64,000 bases of DNA, taken from the NCBI RefSeq assembly GCF_011440375.1, contig NZ_JAAOIR010000002.1, forward strand, positions 868,001 to 932,000. The letters run 5' to 3'. The notes beneath the pieces are model-generated. The model did no database searches. It saw nothing but the letters and a program-made list of their open reading frames with translations, and was not told the origin of the DNA. This DNA comes from Halorubellus sp. JP-L1. Lineage in GTDB: Archaea > Halobacteriota > Halobacteria > Halobacteriales > Natrialbaceae. Position 1 is the stretch's first letter, and every line of letters begins with the position of its first letter. This document shows, piece by piece, positions 18,285-27,552 of this stretch. The position numbers and the translations under genes are program-made.

Positions 18285-18321
18285 CACCGATTTCGCGCTT
18301 TCCGAGCCCTGACGACCGAAG

Positions 18322-20817
18322 TTAGGCTTTCGCTTGCCAGGTCCGGATCTGGTCTTCGCTGACGCCGTCGACGCTGCCCGCGATCTGGTCGGGGTCGGCG
18401 TCCGTCAGCGCGTCCAGACTTTCGATGCCGGCGGCGGCGAGTTTCTCGGCGGTCTTCGCGCCGATGCCGTCGACGGCCTCTAACCCCGTTCCGCTCTCGC
18501 TCTCGCGTTCCTGGTACTCGTGGTAGTTGCAGATGGGGCAGCCGAGTTCCCAGGGGTCGTCGTCGTCTTCGCCGTCGCGGATCTCGATGTGGGGGAGGTC
18601 GTGTTCGTCGCACGTCTCGTCGGTGACTTCGATGTCGCCGCGACGCGGGAGGGGGAGCGAGTAGTCGCAGTCGGGGTAGCGCGTACACCCGACCAGTCTG
18701 GTGCCGGCTTCGAGCGTCTTCACCGCCAGTTCGCCGCCGTGCTCTTCTCCACAATCCGGACACTCGCCGATGATGGGGCCTTCGCCGGAGCGTTCCTTCG
18801 CGCAGAGCGGGCAACCGTGGACGAACGTCTGGCGGCCCGCGAGCATCTTCACCTCGCGGAGCCCGTGCTCCTCGCACTCGCTGTCCTGGAGGAGCGGTTT
18901 CCCCTTGCTCGGCAGCGGGAGCGTGTACTCGCAGTCCGGGTAGCCGTCGCAGCCGACGAAGTAGCTGCCGCCGCGCGAGCGCCGCAGCAGGAGTGCGTGC
19001 CCGCTCTCCGGGCACTCGCCGAGGGTCTTGTCCGCCTTCAGGCTCTCCTGGAGGTGCGTGCCGATCTCCGCCTGCTTGTCGCGGAGGTTCTCGAACACCG
19101 ATTCGAGCATCTCGCGGGACTCGTCCGTGACGTCCTCGAGCGAGGCGTCGCCGCTCGCGATCGCGTCCATGTCCTGCTCGAGTTGCGCGGTCATGTCCTC
19201 GCTGACGACGCGGTCCGCGTACTCCTCGGCGGCCTCGACGACGGCCTTCGCGAGCGCGGTCGGGACCGGCGGGTCGTTCTCCACGTACCCCCGGTTGTAC
19301 AACTTCTCGATGGTCTCGTGTCGCGTCGCCTTCGTCCCGATGCCCATGTCCTCCATCGTCTCGATGAGGCGACTCTGGCCGTACCGGCGCGGCGGCTGGG
19401 TCTGCTTCGCTTCCAGCCGCGGGTCGGCGAGGTCGAGTTCCTCGTCGACGGTGACGTCGGGGACGTAGTTCTCCGAGGTGGAGAAGTACGGGTAGACGTC
19501 GTGATAGCCCGCCTCGACGAGGCGCTTCCCGTTCGCCTTCAGCGTCCTGCCTGCCGCGTCGGCGACGACCTTGAGGTGCTCCCACTTCGCGGGGTCGGCG
19601 ACCGTCGCGTAGAACCGGCGGACGACGAGCTCGTACACCTCCCACTCGTCGTCGTCGACGTCCGTCCCGCGAACGGGGATCTCGCCGGTCGGATGGATCG
19701 GCGGGTGGTCGGTCGTCTCCTCGTCGCCTTCCGTCGGCGAGAGCTCCTCCGCTTCGAGCAGGCTCTCGGCGCTGTCGCCGAGTTCGCGGTGGTTCACGAA
19801 CTCCTCCAAGAGCTCCGCGGGGTCGAGGTCCTCGGGGTACACCGTGTTGTCGGTCCGGGGGTACGTGATGTAGCCGGCGGTGTAGAGGTCCTCGGCGATG
19901 CTCATCGCGCGCTTCGCGGTGTAGCCGAGCGAGCCGGCGGCGCGGATGAACTGCGTGGTGTTGAACGGCGCGGGCGGGTCGTCAGTGCGCGTCCGCCGGT
20001 CGACGTCCGTCACCGTCGCCGTCGCGGCGTCCTGGAGCGCCTCCAGGACGGCGTCGGCCTCGTCCTCGTCGAGGACGCGCTCGGCCTCGTTCCCGTCCTC
20101 GTCCCGGTAGAAGTACTGCGCCTCGAACGAGTCGTCGGTTGCCTTCGTCAGGTCCGCGAACAGCTCCCAGTAGTCGGTCGGGTCGAACGCCTCGATTTCG
20201 CGCTCGCGGTCGACGATCAACCGTAGCGTCGGCGATTGCACGCGGCCGACGCTGATGAAGTCCTCGCCGAGCTGGCGCGCGGACAGCGAGAGGAATCGCG
20301 TGAGGGCGGCGCCCCAGACGAGGTCGATGATCTGGCGGGCCTCGCCGGCGGCCGCGAGGTCAAAGTCGATGTCGTCCGGGTTCGCGAACGCCTCCGTCAC
20401 CTCGCGGTCCGTGATGGAGGAGAACCGCACGCGCTGGATGGGGACGTCGTCGTTGACCTCGCGAACGATCTCGTAGGCTTCCTTCCCGATGAGTTCGCCC
20501 TCGCGGTCGTAGTCGGTCGCGATCGTGACGGTGTCCGCGCGCCGCGCGAGCAGGCGGATGGTGGCGACGATGTTCTGCTTCGTCGGCGTCTTCTCGACGC
20601 TGGCGTCGATGAGTTCGACCGGTTCGACGTCCCGCCAGTCGCTGTACTCGGGCGGGAAGTCCACGCCGACGACGTGCCCGCTCAGGCCGACGCAGCGCTT
20701 GCCGCCCCACTCGTAGACGTTCACGTCGTTCTCGCGCGTCGCGGTCGCACTCTCGCCGCTGAGGATGTCCGCGATGCGTCTCGCGGCGTTGTCCTTCTCC
20801 GTGACGATCAGTTCCAT
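18322..20817 (-). CDS. topA: DNA topoisomerase I (type IA)
   Basis: Relaxes negative supercoils by single-strand passage. The 831-residue protein has an N-terminal TOPRIM domain (Glu7 in 'VTEKDNAARRI', acidic 'DYDREGE' at 102-108) and catalytic Tyr319 in 'GYITYPRTDN'. Then come 'YGQSRLIETMEDMGIGTKATRH' conserved sequences, three to four C-terminal four-cysteine zinc ribbons (for example 'FVGCDGYPDCEYTLPLP'), and a final helix-hairpin-helix segment ('VDGIGAKTAEKLAAAGIESL'). The start is ATG 20815-20817 at 'MELIVTEKDN', as in homologues. It converges on hsdR with only 37 bases between the stops. Confidence 0.95.
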   Translation of the reverse strand: MELIVTEKDNAARRIADILSGESATATRENDVNVYEWGGKRCVGLSGHVVGVDFPPEYSDWRDVEPVELIDASVEKTPTKQNIVATIRLLARRADTVTIATDYDREGELIGKEAYEIVREVNDDVPIQRVRFSSITDREVTEAFANPDDIDFDLAAAGEARQIIDLVWGAALTRFLSLSARQLGEDFISVGRVQSPTLRLIVDREREIEAFDPTDYWELFADLTKATDDSFEAQYFYRDEDGNEAERVLDEDEADAVLEALQDAATATVTDVDRRTRTDDPPAPFNTTQFIRAAGSLGYTAKRAMSIAEDLYTAGYITYPRTDNTVYPEDLDPAELLEEFVNHRELGDSAESLLEAEELSPTEGDEETTDHPPIHPTGEIPVRGTDVDDDEWEVYELVVRRFYATVADPAKWEHLKVVADAAGRTLKANGKRLVEAGYHDVYPYFSTSENYVPDVTVDEELDLADPRLEAKQTQPPRRYGQSRLIETMEDMGIGTKATRHETIEKLYNRGYVENDPPVPTALAKAVVEAAEEYADRVVSEDMTAQLEQDMDAIASGDASLEDVTDESREMLESVFENLRDKQAEIGTHLQESLKADKTLGECPESGHALLLRRSRGGSYFVGCDGYPDCEYTLPLPSKGKPLLQDSECEEHGLREVKMLAGRQTFVHGCPLCAKERSGEGPIIGECPDCGEEHGGELAVKTLEAGTRLVGCTRYPDCDYSLPLPRRGDIEVTDETCDEHDLPHIEIRDGEDDDDPWELGCPICNYHEYQERESESGTGLEAVDGIGAKTAEKLAAAGIESLDALTDADPDQIAGSVDGVSEDQIRTWQAKA

Positions 20818-21039
20818 ACCGCACCTCGCTCGTTCCGGGGGCGTGTCATTGACGAGAGGTAGGTCCGAGGCCGGTTTCAACGTTTCGGGCCCGCAAAACC
20901 GCAAGCAGTGGCGGGGACAACGCAGGGGTGTGCGTGCACGCGACCGGCCGCCTACGGGGGCGTGCGACCGGCCGCCTGCGCGTGCGAGACGACTCGAAAT
21001 ATGGCTCGCGTCACGGGCCGACCTGGAATCCGGTTCGCG

Positions 21040-22581
21040 TCACGTGACGAGGTCGACGTCGGTGAACGCGAACCGGACGCCGCCGTCGACGCTCGACTCG
21101 ACGGTCACCGTCCAGTCGTGTGCGTCCGCGACGGCGTCGACGATCGCGAGCCCGAACCCCGTGCCACTCCCGCCGCTGTACCCCTGCTCGAGGACGCGGT
21201 CGCGTTCGTCCGCGGGGATGCCGACGCCATCGTCCGCGACGTAGAATCCGCGACGGTCGTCGTCGTCGATGACGCCGACCGTTACCACGAGGCCGCCCCG
21301 GTCGTCCGACGTCTCCTGGCCGTGTTCGACGCTGTCATCGGACTGCATCGGGTTGCTCGTCGAGCCGTGCTCGACGCTGTTCGCGAAGAGGTTCTCGAAG
21401 AGCTGGCGGAGCCGGCTCTCGTCGGCGCGTACCGCGGCGTCGCCCAGCGAGACGTCGAGCGTGGCCGTCTCGGTGTCCACCGCGGACCATGCGTCCCGGG
21501 CGACGTCCGCGAGCCCCAGCAACTGGCGGTCCTGGGCGTCCGTTCCCTGCTGGGCGAGCGCGAGGAGGTCCTGGATGAGGTCGTCCATCCGCGCCAGCGC
21601 TCCGTCGAGAGCCTCCAGGTCTTCGTCGTCGTGGCGCTCCTTGAGCAGTTCCGTGTACGTCATCGCGACGCTCAACGGATGTCGGAGGTCGTGACTGACG
21701 ACGCCCGTGAACGCCTCCAGGCGCTCGTTCTGGGCCTCCAGGCGCGACGTCGCCTCCCGCAGTCGGTCCTCGCGCTCGCGCTGGGTCGTGATGTCCGTGT
21801 AGATCGCGTACCCTCGCATCCCGTCGCTCTCCGGAACCGGGACGTCCCGCAGGAGGAACTCGCGTTCGCCGTCGGCCGTCGCCCGCCGCACCTCCAAGTC
21901 CAGATGCTCGCCGTCCGCGATTCGGTCGTTCAGCGTCGCCGCCTCGTTCGCCTTCGATTCCGGGACGATGTAGTCGTCGACCACGTCGCCCTGTAGGGTC
22001 TCGGCGTCGTACCCGAACACCGACTCGAACGCCGGGTTCACGTCGGTCGTGACCGGCCGGCCGTCGACGATCTCGTAGAACACCGTCGGCTCAGGGATGT
22101 GCTCGAACAGCGCCGCGAACCGGTCGCGTTCGGCGCGCAACGCCGTCGCTTGCGCGCTCGCTCGCTCGCGAACCCGCGCCCCCTCGACCGCTGCCGTCAC
22201 GCGTTTGGCGAGCACGCCCACCGACGTCTCCCCCTCGCGCGGCACGACGTCCGTGAACCCCATCGCGAGCGCGTCCAGTAACTCCGCGACGTCGTCGACG
22301 GGCGCGTACGAGACGAACGGCAGCCGTGGGTCGCGCGCCCGAACCGCCTCCAGGAACTCGTCGTCGCCGAGCGGCGCGGTACTCACCACGCAATCCACGT
22401 CCGCGACTGCCTCGAGCACGTCCGTCCGATCGCCGACGGTACGGACCGTCACGTCCAGCGTCGACGACGACAGCCGCGACGCGACTCGCTCGGCCAGCGC
22501 GTCGTCTCCCCCGACCAGCAACACCACGGCGTCCTCCCCGACAGCCGACGTCCCAGTCGCACCGTCGAACCCCCCAGTCAT
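21040..22581 (-). CDS. PAS-domain sensor histidine kinase with degenerate receiver domain
   Basis: A cytoplasmic sensor kinase of 513 residues. Residues 15-135 resemble a response-regulator receiver, but the usual phosphoacceptor position in 'VDCVVSTAP' (about 62-70) carries Thr instead of Asp. A PAS domain spans about 150-270 ('VNPAFESVFGYDAETLQG'). The H-box is 'VVSHDLRHPL' with His297, the N-box centres on Asn401 ('NLFANSVEHG'), and 'DDGVGIP' and 'GTGFGLAIV' form the ATP lid. No membrane segment is seen, so the signal is internal. No response regulator lies beside it, as is common for haloarchaeal orphan kinases. The start is taken at ATG 22579-22581. Confidence 0.88.
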   Translation of the reverse strand: MTGGFDGATGTSAVGEDAVVLLVGGDDALAERVASRLSSSTLDVTVRTVGDRTDVLEAVADVDCVVSTAPLGDDEFLEAVRARDPRLPFVSYAPVDDVAELLDALAMGFTDVVPREGETSVGVLAKRVTAAVEGARVRERASAQATALRAERDRFAALFEHIPEPTVFYEIVDGRPVTTDVNPAFESVFGYDAETLQGDVVDDYIVPESKANEAATLNDRIADGEHLDLEVRRATADGEREFLLRDVPVPESDGMRGYAIYTDITTQREREDRLREATSRLEAQNERLEAFTGVVSHDLRHPLSVAMTYTELLKERHDDEDLEALDGALARMDDLIQDLLALAQQGTDAQDRQLLGLADVARDAWSAVDTETATLDVSLGDAAVRADESRLRQLFENLFANSVEHGSTSNPMQSDDSVEHGQETSDDRGGLVVTVGVIDDDDRRGFYVADDGVGIPADERDRVLEQGYSGGSGTGFGLAIVDAVADAHDWTVTVESSVDGGVRFAFTDVDLVT

Positions 22582-22663
22582 GCTCTCCGGAACGACACCC
22601 ACGGAGAAAGTCCTATTGGCACCCTCGACCCGAAGCCACCACCCCGAGAATGCGGGGGAGCTG

Positions 22664-24148
22664 TTAGGAGTCCAGTGCCGCCCGCAGCTCCTCGTTGACC
22701 GTCCCCGGGTCCGCGCTCCCGCCCGTCTTCCCCATCACTTGCCCGACGAGGAAGTTGATCGCACCGTCGTCGCCCTCCTCGTAGTCCGCAACCGCCTCCG
22801 GGTTCTCCTCGATCGCCTCCCGGACGGCGGCCGCGACCGCGTCCTCGTCGGTCTTCCCCAGGTCCTCGCGCTCGACGACCTCGTCGGGCGAATCGCCGTC
22901 GTCGAGCATCCCCCGGAGCACGACCTCGCGCGCGTTCTTCGCCGTGATCTCCTCCTCGGCCACCAGCTCCACGAGACGCTCGACCTCGTTCAGCCGGTCG
23001 CCGAGTTCCGTCACCGCCATGTCGCGGTAGTTGAGTTCGCCGAGGAGTTCGTCCGCCACCCACGTCGCCGCCAGGTCCGCGTCGAACGACGCCGCGACGT
23101 CCTCGAAGAAGTCCGCGACTTGCTTCGTCGACGTCAACTTCGACGCTGCTTCCTCGCTCAACCCGTACTCTTCGCGGAACCGCTCCCGTCGCGCGTCCGG
23201 CAACTCGGGGATCGAGATCTCTTCCTTCCACCCCGAGACCTGCAGCGGCGGCAGGTCGGCTTCCTCGAAGTACCGGTAGTCCTTCTCCTCCTCCTTCGAC
23301 CGCATCGACACCGTCGACCCATGGGTCTCGTTGAAGTGCCGGGTCTCCTGCGCGACGGCTTTCCCGCGCCGCATCAGGTCCTTCTGGCGGCCCTCCTCGT
23401 ACTGGAGTGCGGTCTCCGCGCCCTTGTGACTCGAGATGTTCTTCACCTCCGTCCGGTTCGCCTCCTCCAGGACGGCCTCGCTGATCTGTCCGTCCTCGTC
23501 GACGGCGTCGCTCGGGACGAGCGACAGGTTCGCGTCGATGCGGAGACTCCCGTCGCGACTCGCGTCGAACACGCCGAGGTACTCGAGGACCTCCTCGAGC
23601 TTCTCGAGGAACGCGCGCGTCTCCTCGGGTGCGCGGAAGTCCGGCTTCGTCACGATCTCCATCAGCGGCGTCCCCGCCCGGTTGTAGTTCACGAGCGTGT
23701 AGTCCGCGGTGTCGATGGTTCCGCCGACGTGCTGGAGACTCCCCGGGTCCTCCTCGAGGTGCGCGCGACGGATGCCGACCGTCCGGCGCTCCCCGCCGAC
23801 GCGGATCTCGAGTTCGCCGTCCGCACAGATCGGTTCGTCGTACTGCGTGATCTGGAAGTTCTTCGGCAAGTCGGGATAGAAGTAGTTCTTCCGGTGGAAC
23901 CGCGTCTCCTCGGGGATCTCCGCGTCGATCGCCTTCCCGACCTTCACCGCGGCCTCCACCGCCGCCTCGTTCAGCACCGGGAGTGCCCCCGGAAGCCCGA
24001 GACAGACCGGGCACGTCTGCGTGTTCGCGTCGTCGGTCGGCGCCGTCGGACACCCACAGAATATCTTCGTGTCAGTCTCCAGCTGGACGTGGACCTCCAG
24101 CCCGATGACCGTCGTCAGCTCCGTGGTCTCCGCGCTCTGCGCACTCAT
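22664..24148 (-). CDS. gatB: Asp-tRNA(Asn)/Glu-tRNA(Gln) amidotransferase subunit B
   Basis: The tRNA-binding and kinase subunit of GatCAB, which converts Asp-tRNA-Asn to Asn-tRNA-Asn (and Glu-tRNA-Gln where present). The 494-residue protein begins 'VIGLEVHVQLETDTKIFCGC', with a zinc-like Cys set ('CGCP...CPVCLG'), then 'NYFYPDLPKNFQITQYD' and 'GSLQHVGG', then a C-terminal YqeY-like tail ending 'FLVGQVMGKTGGSADPGTVN'. The start ATG 24146-24148 is preceded by a clear TATA-like box. It stands alone without gatA or gatC. It complements the aspS gene of this window. Confidence 0.95.
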   Translation of the reverse strand: MSAQSAETTELTTVIGLEVHVQLETDTKIFCGCPTAPTDDANTQTCPVCLGLPGALPVLNEAAVEAAVKVGKAIDAEIPEETRFHRKNYFYPDLPKNFQITQYDEPICADGELEIRVGGERRTVGIRRAHLEEDPGSLQHVGGTIDTADYTLVNYNRAGTPLMEIVTKPDFRAPEETRAFLEKLEEVLEYLGVFDASRDGSLRIDANLSLVPSDAVDEDGQISEAVLEEANRTEVKNISSHKGAETALQYEEGRQKDLMRRGKAVAQETRHFNETHGSTVSMRSKEEEKDYRYFEEADLPPLQVSGWKEEISIPELPDARRERFREEYGLSEEAASKLTSTKQVADFFEDVAASFDADLAATWVADELLGELNYRDMAVTELGDRLNEVERLVELVAEEEITAKNAREVVLRGMLDDGDSPDEVVEREDLGKTDEDAVAAAVREAIEENPEAVADYEEGDDGAINFLVGQVMGKTGGSADPGTVNEELRAALDS

Positions 24149-24172
24149 TGCGCGAGCGTTCGACTCGCGGTG

Positions 24173-24179
24173 GTTAAAG
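24173..24179 (-). promoter_or_regulatory. TATA-like box for gatB
   Basis: Gene-sense CTTTAACC, centred about 27 bases before ATG 24148. Confidence 0.6.
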
Positions 24180-24360
24180 ACTAACGAACACCCCCCGCTA
24201 TCAGTTGATCGTCGCATCATTGGCGTCTTCGCCGTTCGACGCTCAACCGTTCCGTATCGCGACCGAACCGCTACCGCACCGCGAACGCATTGCTACTTCA
24301 CGACCACCGCTCCTCGTGCCGGTGCCGATGACTCCCCGCACCGCGACCGCACCACACCGC

Positions 24361-24640
24361 AGCCTCACCCTCCCCAACCGACTCCTCGCTTCGCTCGTCG
24401 TCCCTCGCACGGTATCGACGCAGCCGCGCTCCTCTCCAGTCGCGCGACTGCGACAGCGCGCGCCAACCGGCGGTCTCCCACTTATTCGACTAAGAACCGG
24501 GCCGCGAGCAGCGCGCGCGGAACTGCGCGCGCTGCGAGCAGGGGGAGGGCAGGCGCGGTGCGGTCGCGGAGCGGTCGCGGTGCGGTCGCGGAGCGGTCGC
24601 GGTGCGGTTGCAGGGCTGTCGCGGTCGAGTCCAACGCACC
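24361..24640. repeat. Dispersed intergenic repeat, copy B
   Basis: Same ordered blocks and orientation as copy A at 10586-10890, with about 22-base GCGGTCGCGGAGCGGTCGC tandem units at 24555-24605. It then continues into the same 'GTCCAnCGCACCT' block seen before the thi4 3' element. It fills most of the 592-base gap between gatB and korB; no gene is present. Confidence 0.7.
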
Positions 24641-24644
24641 TAAA

Positions 24645-24740
24645 CCGAGCGCGAACGGAGTGAGCGCTCGGGCGGTTTTTCGCCCACGTTTTTCCAAGGA
24701 GCGGTGCGCCGCAGGCGCACCCGACGCAGGAAAAAGGTGG
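24645..24740 (-). terminator. Structured 3' element after korB
   Basis: Homologous in layout to the element after thi4. The outer stem pairs 24684-24695 (CCACGTTTTTCC) with 24729-24740 (GGAAAAAGGTGG), the inner stem is 24703-24721 (GGTGCGCC/GGCGCACC), and a distal stem pairs 24645-24652 with 24664-24671. The right arm ends one base before the korB stop codon. Confidence 0.6.
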
Positions 24741-24741
24741 T

Positions 24742-25605
24742 CTAGTAGAACTCGCGGACGAGGTCCATCGCGCCGTCGGGCGCGCCGTCGGGGATCTCGC
24801 TCATGTTCGCGTCGACGCCGTGGGTGGCCTCGTAGGACGTGGCGTCCTCGTCCTGCCAGATGACGCCCATGTACTCTTTGTCCGCTTCGAGGATCTTCTC
24901 CTTCGCGGCGTCGCGGTCCGTCGGGTCGTGACCTTCTTCTTCGAGGTCCACGAGGGAATCCCGGAAGTAGTCGTACGTGTCGACGTCGTTGAACGTCACG
25001 CACGGACTGAAGACGTTCACGAACCCGAACCCGTCGTGCTCGATCGCCGCCTGGACGATCTCCTGGTGGCGGAGTGCGTCACTGCTGAACGACTGCGCGA
25101 TGAAGGACGCCCCGGACGCGAACGCGAGCGCGAGCGGGTTGACAGGCGGCTGCTGGGGGCCCTCGGGCGTCGTGCTCGTCTCGAAGTCCGAGCGCGACGT
25201 GGGCGACGCCTGCCCCTTCGTCAGCCCGTAGATGCGGTTGTCCATGACGACGTACGTCATGTCGACGTTCCGGCGGACCGCGTGCACGAAGTGCCCCGCA
25301 CCGATCGAGTACCCGTCGCCGTCGCCGCCGGCGACCATCACTTCGAGGTCGGGGTTCGCGAGCTTCACGCCCGTCCCGACCGGGAGCGCACGCCCGTGCA
25401 CGCCGTGGAGCGCGTACGAGTGCATGTACGTCCCGATCTTCCCCGAGCACCCGATGCCCGCGACGACGAACGTGTCGTCCGGCGAGTTCCCGGTCTCCGC
25501 GAGTGCTTTCATCATGCCGTTCATCGTCCCGAAGTCACCGCACCCGGGACACCACGTCGGTTGCTTGTCGGACTTGAAGTCCGTGAATTTGACTTCGCTA
25601 CTCAT
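24742..25605 (-). CDS. korB: 2-oxoacid:ferredoxin oxidoreductase beta subunit (probably 2-oxoglutarate)
   Basis: Oxidatively decarboxylates a 2-oxoacid to acyl-CoA with ferredoxin as acceptor; the beta subunit binds TPP. The 287-residue protein shows 'PTWCPGCGDFGTMNGM' (Cys19 and Cys22, iron-sulfur ligands), 'GIGCSGKIGTYMHSYALHGVHGRA' and the TPP motif 'GGDGDGYSIGAGHFVHA...MDNRIYGLTKGQ', with a third cysteine in 'NVFSPCVTFN'. Its start lies one base after the korA stop, so the two are coupled. The short C-terminal tail and the partner's length favour the 2-oxoglutarate rather than the pyruvate enzyme. Confidence 0.92.
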   Translation of the reverse strand: MSSEVKFTDFKSDKQPTWCPGCGDFGTMNGMMKALAETGNSPDDTFVVAGIGCSGKIGTYMHSYALHGVHGRALPVGTGVKLANPDLEVMVAGGDGDGYSIGAGHFVHAVRRNVDMTYVVMDNRIYGLTKGQASPTSRSDFETSTTPEGPQQPPVNPLALAFASGASFIAQSFSSDALRHQEIVQAAIEHDGFGFVNVFSPCVTFNDVDTYDYFRDSLVDLEEEGHDPTDRDAAKEKILEADKEYMGVIWQDEDATSYEATHGVDANMSEIPDGAPDGAMDLVREFY

Positions 25606-25606
25606 G

Positions 25607-27361
25607 TTAGGCCTCCTCCATCGCGGCTTCGATGTCGACGGCGAGTTCGTCGGCCTTGAACCGCACGCCGTCGTACTTGTTCACTCGATCCACGCGCTCC
25701 AGGACGTCGTGCTCGACGAGGTCAGCGAACTGCCCCGTCGCGTTGCACTCCACGACGATCGTCTGGTTCGCGGCCGCGACGTCCTCGCTGAGGTCCGGCC
25801 GCGGGTAGATGTACGGCACGGACAGCACGCGAACGTCGACGTCGTTCGCCTCCAGCGTCTCCAGCGCCTCGACGAGCGCGCCCTCGTTCGACCCCCACGA
25901 GACGACGAGCGTGTCGGCGTCCGGGTTCCCGTACTCGCGGACGTTCCAGTCCTCGCGCTCGATGGCGGTGTCGACCTTCCGCTGGCGTTTCTCGACCTGC
26001 TCCATGCGGACGTCCGTGTCCTCCGTCCGACGCCCGAGCTCGTTGTGCTCCAGGCCCGTACTCATGTGCGCACCGTCGACCGTTCCGGGGAACGCCCGCG
26101 GACTGATGCCGTCCTCGGTGGCGGCGTGCGGCGTGAACCGACCTTCCTCGTCGAGCCACGCCTCGATCTCGGCGTCGTCCACGACCTTCCCGCGCTCGAC
26201 CTCGACCGCGTCCATGTCGAACGCCTCCGGCGCGAACGTCTGTTCGGTCACCGCGAGACTCAGGTCCGCGAGCAGGTAGACCGGGAGCTGGTACTTCTCC
26301 GCGAGGTTGAACGCCTCGACGGTCTTCCAGAAGCACTCGTCGATCGTCGTCGGCGCGAGGACGAACCGCGGGATCTCGCCGTGCCCGCCGTACAGCGCCA
26401 TGTTGAGGTCGCCCTGTTCCTGCTTCGTCGGCATCCCCGTGGAGGGCCCGCTACGCATCACGTCCGCGATGACGAGCGGCGTCTCCGAGGTAGCGACCAG
26501 CCCGAACGTCTCCGTCATCAGGTCGATCCCGGGACCGGACGTCGCCGTCATCGACCGCGCGCCCGCTCGCGCCGCACCGAGCGCCATGTTGATCGCGGAG
26601 AGCTCGTCCTCGGCCTGCACGACCTGCCCGCCGAAGTGCTCGATGCGGCCCTTGAGGTACTCCATCACGTCCGTCGCGGGCGTGATCGGGTAGCCCGCGT
26701 AGAACCGGCAGCCTGCGGCGATGGCGCCCATCCCGATCGCCTCGTCGCCGTTCAGGAGCACGTAGTCCGCGTCCGTCGTCTCCAGCTCGAAGTCGAAGTC
26801 CTCGGTCGAGAGCGTCCCGTACTCGTCCTGGACGTACTGCTTCCCGAGGCGCGCGGCCTCCTTGTTGTTCTCGACGATCTTCTCGCCCTTGTCCCCGAAG
26901 CGCTTCTCGAGGGACTCGTCGAGGTTCTCGATCGGGAAGTCCGCGAGCTCGCACGCCGCGCCGAGCGCGACGACGTTACGCATGATCGCCCCGCCGGCCT
27001 CTTCCGCGAGGCTCTTGAGGGGGACGTCGACGGCGTACATCTCGTCCGGGATCTCGGCCTCCCAGGACCGTTCGCCGTCGTAGATGATCGCGGAGTTCTC
27101 GTGGAGTTCGTCGAGGTTCTCGTCGATCGTTCGCTGCGTCAGGGCCACCAGGAGGTCGAGTCGGTCGACGACGCTCTGGATGTCGTCGACGCTCGTCCGA
27201 ACCTTGTACGCGGTGTACCCGCCGCGGATTCGCGACGCGAAGTCCTTGGAGGTGAATACGTGGCGCCCCGCCCGCGAGAGCGCCTGGGCGAAGATCTTGC
27301 CTGTGGAGTCGATCCCGTCGCCGGCCTCGCCTCCGATAGCCCAGTTGAAGTCCTCAGCCAT
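25607..27361 (-). CDS. korA: 2-oxoacid:ferredoxin oxidoreductase alpha subunit (fused gamma-alpha)
   Basis: Partner of KorB in the ferredoxin-linked citric-acid-cycle step. The 584-residue protein starts with a gamma domain (about 1-190, 'WAIGGEAGDGIDSTGKIFAQAL'), followed by the alpha domain ('AIGMGAIAAGCRFYAGYPITPATDV', 'SGPGIDLMTE', 'PSTGMPTKQEQGDLN') and a C-terminal transketolase-like part ('LVVSWGSNEGALVEALETL'). This gamma-alpha fusion is standard in haloarchaea. ATG 27359-27361 is preceded by a CCTTTTGCC box some 30-40 bases upstream. It is divergent from the flavin reductase-like gene. Confidence 0.93.
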   Translation of the reverse strand: MAEDFNWAIGGEAGDGIDSTGKIFAQALSRAGRHVFTSKDFASRIRGGYTAYKVRTSVDDIQSVVDRLDLLVALTQRTIDENLDELHENSAIIYDGERSWEAEIPDEMYAVDVPLKSLAEEAGGAIMRNVVALGAACELADFPIENLDESLEKRFGDKGEKIVENNKEAARLGKQYVQDEYGTLSTEDFDFELETTDADYVLLNGDEAIGMGAIAAGCRFYAGYPITPATDVMEYLKGRIEHFGGQVVQAEDELSAINMALGAARAGARSMTATSGPGIDLMTETFGLVATSETPLVIADVMRSGPSTGMPTKQEQGDLNMALYGGHGEIPRFVLAPTTIDECFWKTVEAFNLAEKYQLPVYLLADLSLAVTEQTFAPEAFDMDAVEVERGKVVDDAEIEAWLDEEGRFTPHAATEDGISPRAFPGTVDGAHMSTGLEHNELGRRTEDTDVRMEQVEKRQRKVDTAIEREDWNVREYGNPDADTLVVSWGSNEGALVEALETLEANDVDVRVLSVPYIYPRPDLSEDVAAANQTIVVECNATGQFADLVEHDVLERVDRVNKYDGVRFKADELAVDIEAAMEEA

Positions 27362-27552
27362 GTTGTGGTAGGGCTACCGTGGGAGTTGGCAAAAGGCTTC
27401 TGAAACACCCGCCGACGCGCTGGAGATACCGGTCGACGACGCCGGAATCAGTACGCTAAAGCGTCGTCGCTCTCGGGAGTCCGCGGTCGCGTCGCTCCGG
27501 GGGCTCGGGTGCGAGTGAGAAGGCCTTTGGTTCGACCACGGGACGTTCGCGT

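Noticed and set aside
11893-18321. Transposon-borne restriction island with terminal repeats
   Set aside because: I compared the sequences next to both ends of the hsd operon and saw no direct or inverted repeats and no transposase.
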